Notes under the pieces: model-generated | Seen by the model: only the letters and a program-made list of their open reading frames with translations | What the model was told of the DNA's origin: nothing | Database searches by the model: none | Translations under genes and position numbers: made by a program | Shown here: in pieces, positions 37,377-47,054 of the stretch | How positions within the stretch are numbered: the stretch's first letter is position 1 | Layout: each line of letters starts with the position of its first letter | Source: Veillonella magna DSM 19857 | GTDB taxonomy: Bacteria; Bacillota; Negativicutes; Veillonellales; Veillonellaceae | Assembly: GCF_000428745.1 (NCBI RefSeq) | Contig: NZ_AUAN01000007.1 | Span: forward strand, 1-64,000 | DNA length: 64,000 nucleotides | Direction of reading: 5' to 3'

Positions 37377-38816
37377 TTATTTTGTTGTCGTTGCACCCTC
37401 TACCGATTCATGTGCTGCCCGCACTTCTTCATCATCGGTAAACTCTTCATGTACGATAGGGCGTTTGTTCATCCCTTTGCCATAATACGCCAGAGTTAAG
37501 ATGGCGATAAACAGCCAACCAATAATCAGTGACGCCCGCGTGTCTTCATTAATCCACATGCCCACCGTTACCAACGCTAAAAAGCCTAAACAAAAATAAT
37601 TGGCGTATGGATATAACGGAGATTTAAAAGGATGTTTAGCCATTGCTTCCTTGCCCCAACGTTTGCGGAAATTCTTTTGCGCACCGGCGAGTACAAACCA
37701 GGATACCATAGCGGGAAATACACTGGCGCTGTATACATAAAGAAACAGCTTTGAGTCGGGAATTAAATAATTAAGTACTACGCCTAAACAGAGTACTGCC
37801 ATAGTAAAATATATTCCGTTCCGCGGTACCCCCGATTGTGATAATTTGCCGAACGCCTTCGGTGCCTGTCCGTTACACGCCAAGGTGTAGAGCATGCGGC
37901 CACAGCTATAGACGCCGCTGTTACAACCGGACAGTGCTGCCGTCAACACTACGAAGTTAATAATCCCCGCCGCACTGGCAATGCCTACCCGCGTAAATGT
38001 CTGCACGAAGGGACTCCCCATCATGCCCAATTCGTTCCAAGGATAAATGCAAAGAATAATAAAAATAGCGCCTACGTAAAAAATAAGAATACGCCATACA
38101 ATGTTCTTAACCGCTTTCATCAATGTTTTACGCGGCTCTTGCGCTTCACCGGCTGTAATGCCTACCAATTCCACACCTTGGAAGGCAGCCGCCACTACGC
38201 ACATAGCCGCTACCATTCCATCCAAGCCGTGCGGAAAAAATCCGCCATGCTCCCACAAATTGCTTAAACCGATAGGCACGCCGTCATTACCAAAACCAAA
38301 CGCAATCATCATAACGCCTACTACCAGCATGAATACGATAGTAGCTACCTTAACAAAAGCAAACCAAAACTCAAACTCTCCGTAATACTTAACGGACGCA
38401 ATGTTAGCCGTCACAATAATGGCCATGGCAACCAACGCGGAAATCCAATGCGGTATATCCGGAAACCAATAACTCATATAGATTCCCACCGCGGTCAGCT
38501 CCGCCAGTCCTACGGTGGCCCACATAAACCAATAACACCACGCCGTAATAAATCCGATGTACGGTGAAATATACCGATATCCATAGGATGCAAATGATCC
38601 CGGTACCGGTTCCAAATAAAGCATTTCCCCCATAATGCGCATAATCAAAAACATTACTACACCGGCTATAGCGTAGCAAATCAGCACTGATGGGCCCGCC
38701 GTCTGAATCGTACTGGCCGATCCCATAAACAAGCCGACGCCGATTGTTCCGCCTAGTGCAATCATTTCCACGTGACGCGGCTTTAATTTTCGCTCCAACT
38801 TTTTCTCTTCCATCAT
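37377..38816 (-). CDS. Amino acid permease (AAT/APC family)
   Basis: This 479-residue inner-membrane protein has about twelve helices and the APC signature near the N-terminus: RHVEMIALGGTIGVGLFMGSA, then EPVPGSFASYGYRYI and FQGVELVGITAGEAQEPRKTL. The closest known groups are the AnsP/GabP/AapA-like proton symporters for amino acids. AAGGAG lies five bases upstream of ATG 38816. It lies 52 bases after the threonine ammonia-lyase gene on the same strand, so threonine or serine uptake for that enzyme is a reasonable inference. Confidence 0.92.
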   Translation of the reverse strand: MMEEKKLERKLKPRHVEMIALGGTIGVGLFMGSASTIQTAGPSVLICYAIAGVVMFLIMRIMGEMLYLEPVPGSFASYGYRYISPYIGFITAWCYWFMWATVGLAELTAVGIYMSYWFPDIPHWISALVAMAIIVTANIASVKYYGEFEFWFAFVKVATIVFMLVVGVMMIAFGFGNDGVPIGLSNLWEHGGFFPHGLDGMVAAMCVVAAAFQGVELVGITAGEAQEPRKTLMKAVKNIVWRILIFYVGAIFIILCIYPWNELGMMGSPFVQTFTRVGIASAAGIINFVVLTAALSGCNSGVYSCGRMLYTLACNGQAPKAFGKLSQSGVPRNGIYFTMAVLCLGVVLNYLIPDSKLFLYVYSASVFPAMVSWFVLAGAQKNFRKRWGKEAMAKHPFKSPLYPYANYFCLGFLALVTVGMWINEDTRASLIIGWLFIAILTLAYYGKGMNKRPIVHEEFTDDEEVRAAHESVEGATTTK

Positions 38817-38868
38817 CAATTCTCCTTATCGCTTGCACATTGCCCGCTCACAGACAATGTATCCCCAA

Positions 38869-40083
38869 TTATCTGAGCACTGCCGGGAATCCGTTGGCAC
38901 GCAACGTTTTTAATAATCCCTGCACATGTTCTTCATTCATTGTCTCCAGTTCCAGCGCCACATGAACATAGCCCACTTCAATATCGCGCTGGCTGCGATC
39001 ATGGAAAATACTCAGGATATTAGCATTACTGTCGGACACCAATTTCGTCAACGATGCCAACACATACGGACGGTCTTCCACAACGACATCAAAATATGCC
39101 CGGCGCCATGACTGTACCAATCCATTATTAATAATGCGATCAATAATATTTACATCAATGTTACCACCACTTACCAAGGCAACTACATTTTTGCCTTCGA
39201 TACCGGTAATCTTATGATTCATCAAGGCTGCTACCGGACATGCCCCGGCTCCTTCTGCAGCCGTCTTTACGCGTTCTAATAAGAAGAGGATAGCACCGGC
39301 AATCTCGCTTTCATCGACTGTCACGATATCATCTACATATTTTTTTACCAGCTCAAAGGTAACATCGCCCGGTGTGCCCACAGTAATTCCATCAGCTAAG
39401 CTTTTATGTGAAGGCACCGTTGTTAGTTTGTCATCTTCCACGGACACCTTCATAGATGGCATGCCTGCCGTCTGCACACCGACGATACGGATAGACGGTT
39501 TAATGGCCTTCGCCGCTACGGCGATACCGGAAATTAAACCGCCTCCACCGATAGGCACGACAATAACATCGGTTTCCGGTACATCTTCCAGAATTTCCAA
39601 GGCAATGGTTCCCTGCCCGGCGATAACCAGCGGATCATTAAAAGGATGACAGAAGGTCAGTCCTTTTTCTTTTTCCAATTCACAGGCTTTATCATACGCA
39701 TCGCTGTAAAAATCTCCGGCTAAAACGACATCCGCTCCATAACTACGAGTAGCGTCAATTTTAGACAACGGCGCATTCGATGGCATGCAAATAGTGGCCT
39801 TTACGCCGTACTCGCTGGCTGCCAATGCCACGCCCTGCGCATGATTACCGGCGGATGAGGCCACGATGCCTCGTGCTTTTTCTGCTTCACTGAGAGAAGC
39901 TACCTTATTATATGCACCGCGTAGTTTGAAAGATCCTGTACGCTGTAAATTTTCCATCTTTAAAAATACATTGCAATGACTGCAAGTACTAACAGCGGTA
40001 GACTGCATAATTGCCGTGTGCTGCGCCACACCATTCAACCGTTCTTTGGCAGCTCTCACCATATCCAATGTTACTGTATCCAT
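38869..40083 (-). CDS. ilvA: Threonine ammonia-lyase (catabolic type, with ACT domain)
   Basis: This 404-residue PLP enzyme deaminates threonine to 2-oxobutyrate. The cofactor Lys lies in RTGSFKLRGAYNK (about residue 54); SSAGNHAQGVALAA and the PLP-phosphate loop VPIGGGGLISG are present. A C-terminal ACT-like domain (about 330-404) follows. The length and single ACT domain fit the approximately 400-residue TdcB/IlvA-short group. AGGAGG precedes the start. With the downstream permease it forms a threonine/serine catabolic unit; 2-oxobutyrate could feed propionate formation or isoleucine synthesis. Confidence 0.94.
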   Translation of the reverse strand: MDTVTLDMVRAAKERLNGVAQHTAIMQSTAVSTCSHCNVFLKMENLQRTGSFKLRGAYNKVASLSEAEKARGIVASSAGNHAQGVALAASEYGVKATICMPSNAPLSKIDATRSYGADVVLAGDFYSDAYDKACELEKEKGLTFCHPFNDPLVIAGQGTIALEILEDVPETDVIVVPIGGGGLISGIAVAAKAIKPSIRIVGVQTAGMPSMKVSVEDDKLTTVPSHKSLADGITVGTPGDVTFELVKKYVDDIVTVDESEIAGAILFLLERVKTAAEGAGACPVAALMNHKITGIEGKNVVALVSGGNIDVNIIDRIINNGLVQSWRRAYFDVVVEDRPYVLASLTKLVSDSNANILSIFHDRSQRDIEVGYVHVALELETMNEEHVQGLLKTLRANGFPAVLR

Positions 40084-40144
40084 AGATACCTCCTTTGGCC
40101 GGTCGGCCTTTTACCTAACGGGAATATCCCTCTTTCTTCCGCCC

Positions 40145-40963
40145 TCATAACACATCTTCATCAAAGGACACATCCAACGGGCGACGTTCCACAAGATTAC
40201 GATATTTATATTTAGGGTAGCCCACCATGATGGCACCTGCCACTTTTTGTCCATCCGGAATATCTAACAAATCCAGTAGCTCATCCCAGCCGTACTGAGC
40301 ACAGTATTCTACAAACCCTGACCAGCAACTGCCTAAGCCAAGCGTCGGAGCAAACAGCTCTGCATAAGATAAGCAGAAATGTCCGCTGTCACGACCGCGA
40401 TCAAACATTTTTTCCGACGTCACTGCCAATATCAATGTAGGAGCATCATGCAAAATAAAATCCTGCCCCCGTTTTACGCACATATCTGCACCGCGTGCAT
40501 ATAAACGCATACGTGCATTTTTCTTCCCCATCATGTGCATCCAATTCAATACGGCTACGCTGATTTTTTTCAGTGTCTCTTTATTCTGTATTACTCGAAA
40601 CGAAATGCCCTGGCTATTGGTAGCCGTCGGTGCCATTCGTGCTACATTAAGCAAACGCACTAAATCTTCACGAGGTACCGGCAGATCCTTATACACGCGG
40701 ATAGATCGGCGACGCCGTAAAAACAATTCCGCTTCATCCGGCGACAAAGTTGTCTGATTTGGCAGAACCGGCTGCTCAGCACGCGGCGTCATATCATAAT
40801 CCAAAGCCATAGTCGGACATACGGCCACGCAATGACCACATTTAAGGCATCCCCCTCTGTCCGGTTGCGGTCCATTTTCCGTCATCACCAATAATCCCGT
40901 CGGGCACTCCGCCACACATATACCGCATCGAGTACAGACTTCTGTATTCACTGTAAAATTCAT
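40145..40963 (-). CDS. Nitroreductase fused to an N-terminal 2x[4Fe-4S] ferredoxin
   Basis: This 272-residue protein starts with two ferredoxin motifs, CTRCGICVAECPTG (about 10-23) and CLKCGHCVAVCPT (about 39-51). A nitroreductase domain follows from about residue 80 (RRSIRVYKDLPVPRED, then MAPTATNSQG), which binds FMN. This fusion is common in strict anaerobes, and electrons probably run from ferredoxin-type donors to FMN. The physiological acceptor is unknown. It lies 60 bases upstream of the ilvA start on the same strand and may be in that transcript. The ribosome site is GGAGGTCG. Confidence 0.93.
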   Translation of the reverse strand: MNFTVNTEVCTRCGICVAECPTGLLVMTENGPQPDRGGCLKCGHCVAVCPTMALDYDMTPRAEQPVLPNQTTLSPDEAELFLRRRRSIRVYKDLPVPREDLVRLLNVARMAPTATNSQGISFRVIQNKETLKKISVAVLNWMHMMGKKNARMRLYARGADMCVKRGQDFILHDAPTLILAVTSEKMFDRGRDSGHFCLSYAELFAPTLGLGSCWSGFVEYCAQYGWDELLDLLDIPDGQKVAGAIMVGYPKYKYRNLVERRPLDVSFDEDVL

Positions 40964-41483
40964 ACGTTACGACCTCCGTCATGGCGACTCTACTTTGATT
41001 ATACACTATTCGCAAACAATTCATGTCTTTTCTACATGAATATATTCTATAGTTCGCAAAATTCAAGCTATGCAGTAAGAATCACCGTTTCACATAAAAA
41101 GCACACCACCATAATTCCTTGTGATGCGCTTTTCTGTCTATTATAAACAAACATTCTTCCTATACTAATCTATCGTACCATATATTTTACGGATAGCCAA
41201 TACATGTACGTTAATAAAGGTATATCATTTCCTTAAATCATGTATGCATATCTGTCGTATCACTTAACTTTCTTCTATTCTACATATATAGCACTTTGTA
41301 TATATTCCAAGAGTATCCTATTTTCTCTATCCCATTATAAACTCCTATAAATTCGCATGGACAAAACCCTTTTTAGGTTATACTATAAGAATAGTTGGTT
41401 ACTATGTACCGAGAGTGCATCGTGACAACTATTTGTGAGTTTTATCTATGTGTTACTCATATGTAAGGAGAAATAAAATTATT
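40964..41483. other. Divergent intergenic region with a hairpin
   Basis: About 520 AT-rich bases separate the nitroreductase and fetA. A hairpin of AAAAAGC with GCGCTTTT arms lies at about 41096-41137, which may be a terminator relic or a small transcript end. No other gene is seen. Confidence 0.45.
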
Positions 41484-42167
41484 ATGGAACTATTACGAAC
41501 TGAGCAACTTTCCTTCACAGCCGGGAATACCCACATCCGTTATCCCGACCTTGTGGTGGAAGCGAATAAAATGACATTTCTTTCCGGCCCCAGCGGGTGC
41601 GGCAAAAGTACGCTATTTCGCTTATTAAACGGTACGCTGACCCAAACAGCCGGTCGTATTTTTTATCGCGGCACCGACACCCTCACCATGGATACCTTGG
41701 AGCTGCGTCGTCAAATTCTCTTAGTTAATCAACAAGCCTATCTTTTTGATGGCACCGTAGAAGATAATTTCCGTATTTACAATCAATACCGACATCAGCC
41801 GGTACCGGCCAAGTCAGCCATAAAGGAATACCTTTACATCGCCTCGGCTCATTTTGATCCTACTCACGAAACCGCGCGCCTATCCGGCGGTGAACGCCAA
41901 CGCGTATTCAATGCAGTAATGCTATCCTTGGGTGCTGACGTCTACTTGTGGGATGAACCAAGCTCGGCTCTCGATACGATTACAGCTAATGCTTTTTTCT
42001 ATCGCTTGCGTGCCTTCAATGCCGATCGCGGTATTACCTCACTGGTCATCACACATGATGATTCGCTGATTCCTACTTTTAGCGATGCCTTAATTACCTT
42101 AGATGCTCCGCGTCTTAGTAGTATATCATCGGCTACGGCTGCATCATCGACAAATCAACATGACTAA
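41484..42167 (+). CDS. fetA: ABC transporter ATPase, FetA-like (iron export)
   Basis: This 227-residue ATPase has Walker A GPSGCGKST (about 34-42), Q-loop VNQQAYLF, signature LSGGERQRV, Walker B DVYLWDEP and a switch His in VITHDD. It is short, like FetA (YbbL), the partner of the FetB permease. AAGGAG at 41465 lies about 14 bases from the ATG at 41484, rather far, so a nearby non-ATG start is possible. A gap of 21 bases separates it from fetB. FetAB is linked to iron efflux and peroxide resistance in E. coli. Confidence 0.88.
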   Translation: MELLRTEQLSFTAGNTHIRYPDLVVEANKMTFLSGPSGCGKSTLFRLLNGTLTQTAGRIFYRGTDTLTMDTLELRRQILLVNQQAYLFDGTVEDNFRIYNQYRHQPVPAKSAIKEYLYIASAHFDPTHETARLSGGERQRVFNAVMLSLGADVYLWDEPSSALDTITANAFFYRLRAFNADRGITSLVITHDDSLIPTFSDALITLDAPRLSSISSATAASSTNQHD

Positions 42168-42188
42168 TTGAGAAAGGAGTTACTTATC

Positions 42189-42974
42189 ATGACAGAATCG
42201 CTAAGTATGCAGCTATCCGGATTTGCTTCCATCTATTTATTGCTGCTTATCGTCGGTGCTATTTTTAAAAAGTGCCACATTCAACAAACAAAATTCTTAC
42301 TTCTTGCCAGCTTACAAATGACTGTACAGCTCATTATTGCCGGCTACGTATTATTATATATTTTTAAATATCCGTCACCGATTTTTACCTGTACCTACCT
42401 GGCCTTGATGATTGGCTTCGCCATTCATCGTGCCTTAAATAAAAATAAATGGCTCAACAATAAATTTAAATGGATTACCATTCTTTCCATTGTATTAAGC
42501 GGTGCTTTTATCGTTGGATTTATGATGATTGCCGTTATTCAAAAAGATATTTTCACACCACAATATATCATCCCAATCAGCGGTATGCTGGTCAGCGCTA
42601 TCATGAACGGTAGCACGTTAGCCCTGAAAGCCTTTCGTGAATCCATGGACGGACAACGCAATCGTATCGAAGTACTGATGAACATCGGTACTCCGCCGCA
42701 AGAAATTGTTCATCCCTTTGTTAACCAAGCTATGGAAACTGCTTTATTACCTACCTTGAACAACATGGTAGGCATGGGTATTGTTTCTTTGCCGGGCATG
42801 ATGACCGGTCAGATTCTTGCCGGTGCGTTGCCGAATGAAGCTGTACTTTATCAAATTACTATTATGATTGCAAACTCTACCGCCGTTAGCCTCGTATCCT
42901 TTGCTACGCTTTACTTTGGCTGTCGCACATTGTGGAACGATCGCTATCAAATTACTATTCCTTCAGCTAAATAA
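42189..42974 (+). CDS. fetB: FetB-like permease (UPF0014)
   Basis: This 261-residue membrane protein has about seven helices. The UPF0014/FetB motifs include SGMLVSAIMNGSTLALKAF and NNMVGMGIVSLPGMMTGQILAG. AAAGGAG precedes ATG 42189. It follows the ATPase gene directly, as in the E. coli fetAB operon. A terminator follows after about 80 bases. Confidence 0.93.
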   Translation: MTESLSMQLSGFASIYLLLLIVGAIFKKCHIQQTKFLLLASLQMTVQLIIAGYVLLYIFKYPSPIFTCTYLALMIGFAIHRALNKNKWLNNKFKWITILSIVLSGAFIVGFMMIAVIQKDIFTPQYIIPISGMLVSAIMNGSTLALKAFRESMDGQRNRIEVLMNIGTPPQEIVHPFVNQAMETALLPTLNNMVGMGIVSLPGMMTGQILAGALPNEAVLYQITIMIANSTAVSLVSFATLYFGCRTLWNDRYQITIPSAK

Positions 42975-43056
42975 AGAAAAGACCCTTTCTCCACTAAAAA
43001 GGAAACACTATACCTCGGCAGAAATTCTTTTATACATACACTAAAAATGTATGTAC

Positions 43057-43128
43057 AAAACCCCGTCATATATCCATAGAAGCTATCGCAACACATAGCT
43101 TTTTAGGACAATATAACGGGGTTTTATT
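43057..43128. terminator. Bidirectional terminator between fetB and the symporter gene
   Basis: AAAACCCCGT (43057-43066) pairs with ACGGGGTTTT (43116-43125). A nested stem, AAGCTAT with ATAGCTTTTT, lies in the loop. T runs follow on both strands. Confidence 0.8.
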
Positions 43129-43145
43129 ATTACGCTTTTACAGGA

Positions 43146-44561
43146 TCATGCTTCTACAGTTTCCTTCTTATCATTGTTAATTAACGCAGCGTCATTATAG
43201 GCATCCTTATCAAATGTACCCATGAGCTTATCCACGACAATAGCATTTGTCATGGAACCACTAACATTTAACATGGTACGGCCCATATCGACAATTGGGT
43301 CAACAGCCAACACCGGAGAAATCATCCCGAAGTACGCGCCGAGTCCCGTACCGGATAAAGATACAGAAGCAGCCATCGTCGCCGTTCCCGGAATACCGGC
43401 AATACCCAAAGAGCCGAGAGCAATAACGATAACACTCATTACATACATGGTCATATCCAACGGCACACCGGCTACATTAGAAATGTACACAATGCAAAGT
43501 GCCGGGAATACGCCGGCGCACCCCTGCATGCCGGCCGTGGTACCAAAGCTGGCTACCGTATTTGCTGTCGCCGGATTTACACCAAGCTTACCGGTCAACG
43601 CACTTACCGTAGCCGGCAAAACCCCCATACTGGAGCGAGATGTAAAGGCTAACAGCAATACAGCTTTTGCTTTACGGAAATACATAATCGGGCTCACACC
43701 AAACATCATTAGCAGTAGGGACTGAACTACGAGCATAATAGCTACCCCCACATAAATTAAGATGATGAACAGCCCCATATCAGCAATGGCCTGGAATCCT
43801 TTTTGTGCCAATGTAGATGCTAACAAAGCCAATACACCGTATGGCATAAGGCCAATAACAAAATCAGCTACCCATGAAATAACGAGATGCAATTCATTGA
43901 AAAGCTTGGTTACCATAGCAAGGCTGTCTGTACCGGTTTGTTTAATCAATCGTGCCACGCCACCGACAATAACACCGAAAACAACAACAGCGATAACATT
44001 TGTCGTAGCCATAGCATTCACCGGATTATTTGGAATTAATGCACGCAACGTATCTACAACCGGTTTAACTTCACGCATTTTAGAAGCACCGGCTTCTGCA
44101 TTCATCCCGGCTCCAAGATGTGTAACAGATCCCAATACAAGACCGACAATCGCAGCGATAGCAACCATAATCAAGGCGACTGCCGCCGTAGAAGATACCA
44201 ACTTTTTAAGATTAGCGCCTTGGCTCATGTTCAAAATAACATGCACGATAGAAATAAATACCAAAGGAATAACCAACATGCGAATCAAATCAATAAATCC
44301 GCCACCGATGAGTGAAAACCACTTTGTGCTTTCCTTAATGTATACAACTTTCATCGGATCATTCGGGAATCCAGCGATAATCTGTACGGCAAATCCTAAC
44401 ACTGCCCCTAAAATCGTACCGGTAATAACCAGTGTTCCAAAAGATGTCTTTTGCCGCTGCAAATAAAATACAAATCCCAGCAAAATTAGAAACAGAATCA
44501 AAATACCAATAGTCATCGGACTACTAATCATCAGAAACTGTTGAAAAAATGGTATATCCAT
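43146..44561 (-). CDS. tcyP: Dicarboxylate/amino acid:cation symporter (TcyP-like)
   Basis: This 471-residue DAACS-family transporter is closest in form to TcyP, the sodium-dependent L-cystine carrier. N-terminal helices are followed by the SxAMGVLPAT-type loop seen here as SRSSMGVLPATVSAL, the conserved TTAGMQGCAGVFPAL, and GIPGTATMAASVSLSGTG. The C-terminus ends in a charged tail. ATG at 44561 is favoured; GTG at 44570 overlaps the GAGG site. It is a single-gene unit. Confidence 0.88.
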   Translation of the reverse strand: MDIPFFQQFLMISSPMTIGILILFLILLGFVFYLQRQKTSFGTLVITGTILGAVLGFAVQIIAGFPNDPMKVVYIKESTKWFSLIGGGFIDLIRMLVIPLVFISIVHVILNMSQGANLKKLVSSTAAVALIMVAIAAIVGLVLGSVTHLGAGMNAEAGASKMREVKPVVDTLRALIPNNPVNAMATTNVIAVVVFGVIVGGVARLIKQTGTDSLAMVTKLFNELHLVISWVADFVIGLMPYGVLALLASTLAQKGFQAIADMGLFIILIYVGVAIMLVVQSLLLMMFGVSPIMYFRKAKAVLLLAFTSRSSMGVLPATVSALTGKLGVNPATANTVASFGTTAGMQGCAGVFPALCIVYISNVAGVPLDMTMYVMSVIVIALGSLGIAGIPGTATMAASVSLSGTGLGAYFGMISPVLAVDPIVDMGRTMLNVSGSMTNAIVVDKLMGTFDKDAYNDAALINNDKKETVEA

Positions 44562-44749
44562 ACCTTTCACCTCGTATCAATAAATTCTGAATGTGACTGC
44601 CACATTATAGCACAGTTAAATTCCTATCACAACTATATAATTTTAAAGTTATTCTAGTAAACTAATGCAGATACACCGATGCTTTGCAGTCGTTTTGTTT
44701 CCACAACTTGTAGTATGCCTTATATATTCCAGTACACAAAGATACATTA

Positions 44750-44807
44750 TAAAAAAACTCCGACAGCCTTCCCGCACCGGCAGTGTGCAGGAAAACATAT
44801 CGGAGTT
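44750..44807 (-). terminator. Terminator of the lutABC operon
   Basis: On the minus strand AACTCCGA pairs with TCGGAGTT, followed by seven T. An inner stem (CCTGCAC with GTGCGGG) strengthens it. It lies about 75 bases after the lutC stop. Confidence 0.88.
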
Positions 44808-44882
44808 CTTTACCTATATTACTTTAGTATGTCCCACAATCATTATACAGGGCACACTGCATACCGATTAACGGCTATATTC

Positions 44883-45593
44883 TTATTCTACCAAAATGAA
44901 AGTTACATTGATAGGACCGTGAACACCAACAACACGAACCAATTCAATATCCGCTGTATTGGACGGACCGGAAATATGCACCACATTAGACGGGAAATCC
45001 GCCGGGTTTTCACGATATGCATCCGCTAAAAGTGCCATAGACTGCGTCATACGCGGTACAATGGAATCCGTACGAAGTACAGCAATATGTGTCAACGGCA
45101 AGAGGCCGATAGAACGACCGCTTTCCTGCATACTCGGCTGAATAACCGTAGCTGTTTCTGCAATCCCCAAAATCGGGAAGGTGATCCCAATTTCAGCAAC
45201 CTTTGCTTCATCGATATTAGCCTGACGACCTTTTGCCGGATCCCACTGTACAAAGTGTGCAACATCTTCGCCTACAGTAGCAAAGGCATCCTTTAAGCCG
45301 TACTGTTCAACTTCTTCGGTACACGGGTAGATAACTTTCCCGCCACCTCGTTCCTGAATTTCATTCAAAATAGTGCCGGCTAAGCTGGCTTCATCAGTTA
45401 CGATATATTTGGTGCCTACTTTTTCACATTCTACCTTGAACATATCAATAATCTGTTCTTGCGTCATGTCCGCATACATCTTGCCCTGTGGGCCTTTCTG
45501 ATAGGCGTAGGGAGCTACATAGTTAGGGATTTCGCTGCGGCCTAACACATGAGAAATGCGGTGAAAAAATGCTTTGCGTTTTGCTTCATCCAT
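44883..45593 (-). CDS. lutC: Lactate utilization protein LutC
   Basis: This 236-residue LUD-domain protein contains GIAETATVIQPSMQESGRSIGLLPLTHIAVL and ISGPSNTADIELVRVVGVHGP, the typical LutC features. With LutA and LutB it forms the three-part, FAD-independent L-lactate oxidizing complex known from Bacillus. It is the last gene of the operon, 12 bases after lutB, with AGGAG upstream. Confidence 0.93.
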   Translation of the reverse strand: MDEAKRKAFFHRISHVLGRSEIPNYVAPYAYQKGPQGKMYADMTQEQIIDMFKVECEKVGTKYIVTDEASLAGTILNEIQERGGGKVIYPCTEEVEQYGLKDAFATVGEDVAHFVQWDPAKGRQANIDEAKVAEIGITFPILGIAETATVIQPSMQESGRSIGLLPLTHIAVLRTDSIVPRMTQSMALLADAYRENPADFPSNVVHISGPSNTADIELVRVVGVHGPINVTFILVE

Positions 45594-45605
45594 TGTTATG
45601 TCTCC

Positions 45606-47042
45606 TTACTTTCTCTTCTTCGCTTCGTATTCAGCGTATACATCACGGAATTTCTTGAGTTTCAACGTGCCCATATCTTTGGCCTTCGTCCAACCACCTA
45701 CTACCGGTAAGAGTTTAGTCCAGTCAGCCATAACACCGTTCTTACTCATCAGCTTCATACCGATGGCACCGAGCTTAGTACCATAGTCGAAGAGGAAGGA
45801 ATTACCGAATACAGTAGCCACTGTCTTGAAGATAGCTTCTTCTGCAGCCGGGCGCAAGTGTGCCTTATCCGCAATATTAACACGATGTTTCAAAAGTAAT
45901 TCGTGGAGTGGAATCTTAACCGGGCAATGTTCCCAACATTCGCCGCACAACGTAGAAGCATACGGAAGATCTCCGGCTTTTTCATAGCCTACAAGAAGCG
46001 GTGTCAATACGGCACCCATCGGCCCCGGATAAATAGAACCATATGCATGACCCGTAATATGACGATATACCGGGCAAATATTCATACAAGCACCGCAACG
46101 AATGCAGCGAAGCATAGATTCAAATTCACCGCCCAAAATATTACTGCGGCCGTTATCTACGATAATAATGTGAAGTTCTTCCGGACCATCACATTCACCC
46201 GGTTTTGCCGGGCCGGTAATCATAGAGTAGTAGTTGGAAATTTTCGCGCCAACGGAGGAGCGAACAAGCATTTCCATCATTACGTCCAAAGCGGCAAAGT
46301 CCGGTACCAATCGTTCCATACCCATAAGACAAATCATCGTCTTCGGCATAGAACTACTCATACGACCGTTACCTTCGTTACTTACAATAGTAATCGTACC
46401 GGTTTCGGCTACGGCAAAGTTACAACCGGTAAAACCGATGTCGGCACGCAAGAAACGATCACGAATACGTTTACGTACAAAACGCGTCATTTCTTCCGGA
46501 TCTTCCGTACCATTGTAACCCAATTTATCATGGAATACCTGACGAATACGATTGCGTTCGAAGTGGAGAGCCGGAACTACGATGTGAGACGGCGGATTCC
46601 AGTCGGCCGTTTGAAGAATGAATTCAGCTAAGTCTGTTTCATTAACTTCTACGCCATTATTCATTAATGCTTCGTTCAAACTAATTTCTTCGGATACCAT
46701 CGTCTTGCCTTTTACTACCATCTTGGCATTCTTGGCACGTACGACTTCCATTACATATTCGTTGGCTTCCTTCGCATCCGTTGCAAAATGTACATGTGCA
46801 CCGGCTTTTTCAGCGTTTTCTGCAAACTGATTTAAATAGTAATCAAGATTTTTAAGCACATGGTCACGGATTTCGGCCGCTTCTTCACGGAACTCTTCCC
46901 ATTCCGGAACCTGATCCACCAAGGCTTTACGTTTAGCATAGAATACGTCCTGCGCGGTCTGGATAGCTTTTACCTTAAAATCGTCGGCAAGACTTTCCTT
47001 TACGCGAGTCTTAAAGGGGCGCTGATCATATAAAATAGCCAT
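45606..47042 (-). CDS. lutB: Lactate utilization iron-sulfur protein LutB
   Basis: This 478-residue protein has an N-terminal LUD domain (about 60-300, with ADIGFTGCNFAVAETGTITIVSNEGNGR) and a ferredoxin region CIRCGACMNICPVYRHITG with a second motif CGECWEHCPVKIPLHELL. The C-terminal part is the LutB/LldF extension. It carries electrons from lactate oxidation to an unknown acceptor. It sits between lutA and lutC with gaps of 12 bases each. GGAGGAACG precedes the start. Confidence 0.95.
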   Translation of the reverse strand: MAILYDQRPFKTRVKESLADDFKVKAIQTAQDVFYAKRKALVDQVPEWEEFREEAAEIRDHVLKNLDYYLNQFAENAEKAGAHVHFATDAKEANEYVMEVVRAKNAKMVVKGKTMVSEEISLNEALMNNGVEVNETDLAEFILQTADWNPPSHIVVPALHFERNRIRQVFHDKLGYNGTEDPEEMTRFVRKRIRDRFLRADIGFTGCNFAVAETGTITIVSNEGNGRMSSSMPKTMICLMGMERLVPDFAALDVMMEMLVRSSVGAKISNYYSMITGPAKPGECDGPEELHIIIVDNGRSNILGGEFESMLRCIRCGACMNICPVYRHITGHAYGSIYPGPMGAVLTPLLVGYEKAGDLPYASTLCGECWEHCPVKIPLHELLLKHRVNIADKAHLRPAAEEAIFKTVATVFGNSFLFDYGTKLGAIGMKLMSKNGVMADWTKLLPVVGGWTKAKDMGTLKLKKFRDVYAEYEAKKRK

Positions 47043-47054
47043 CTTCCGTTCCTC

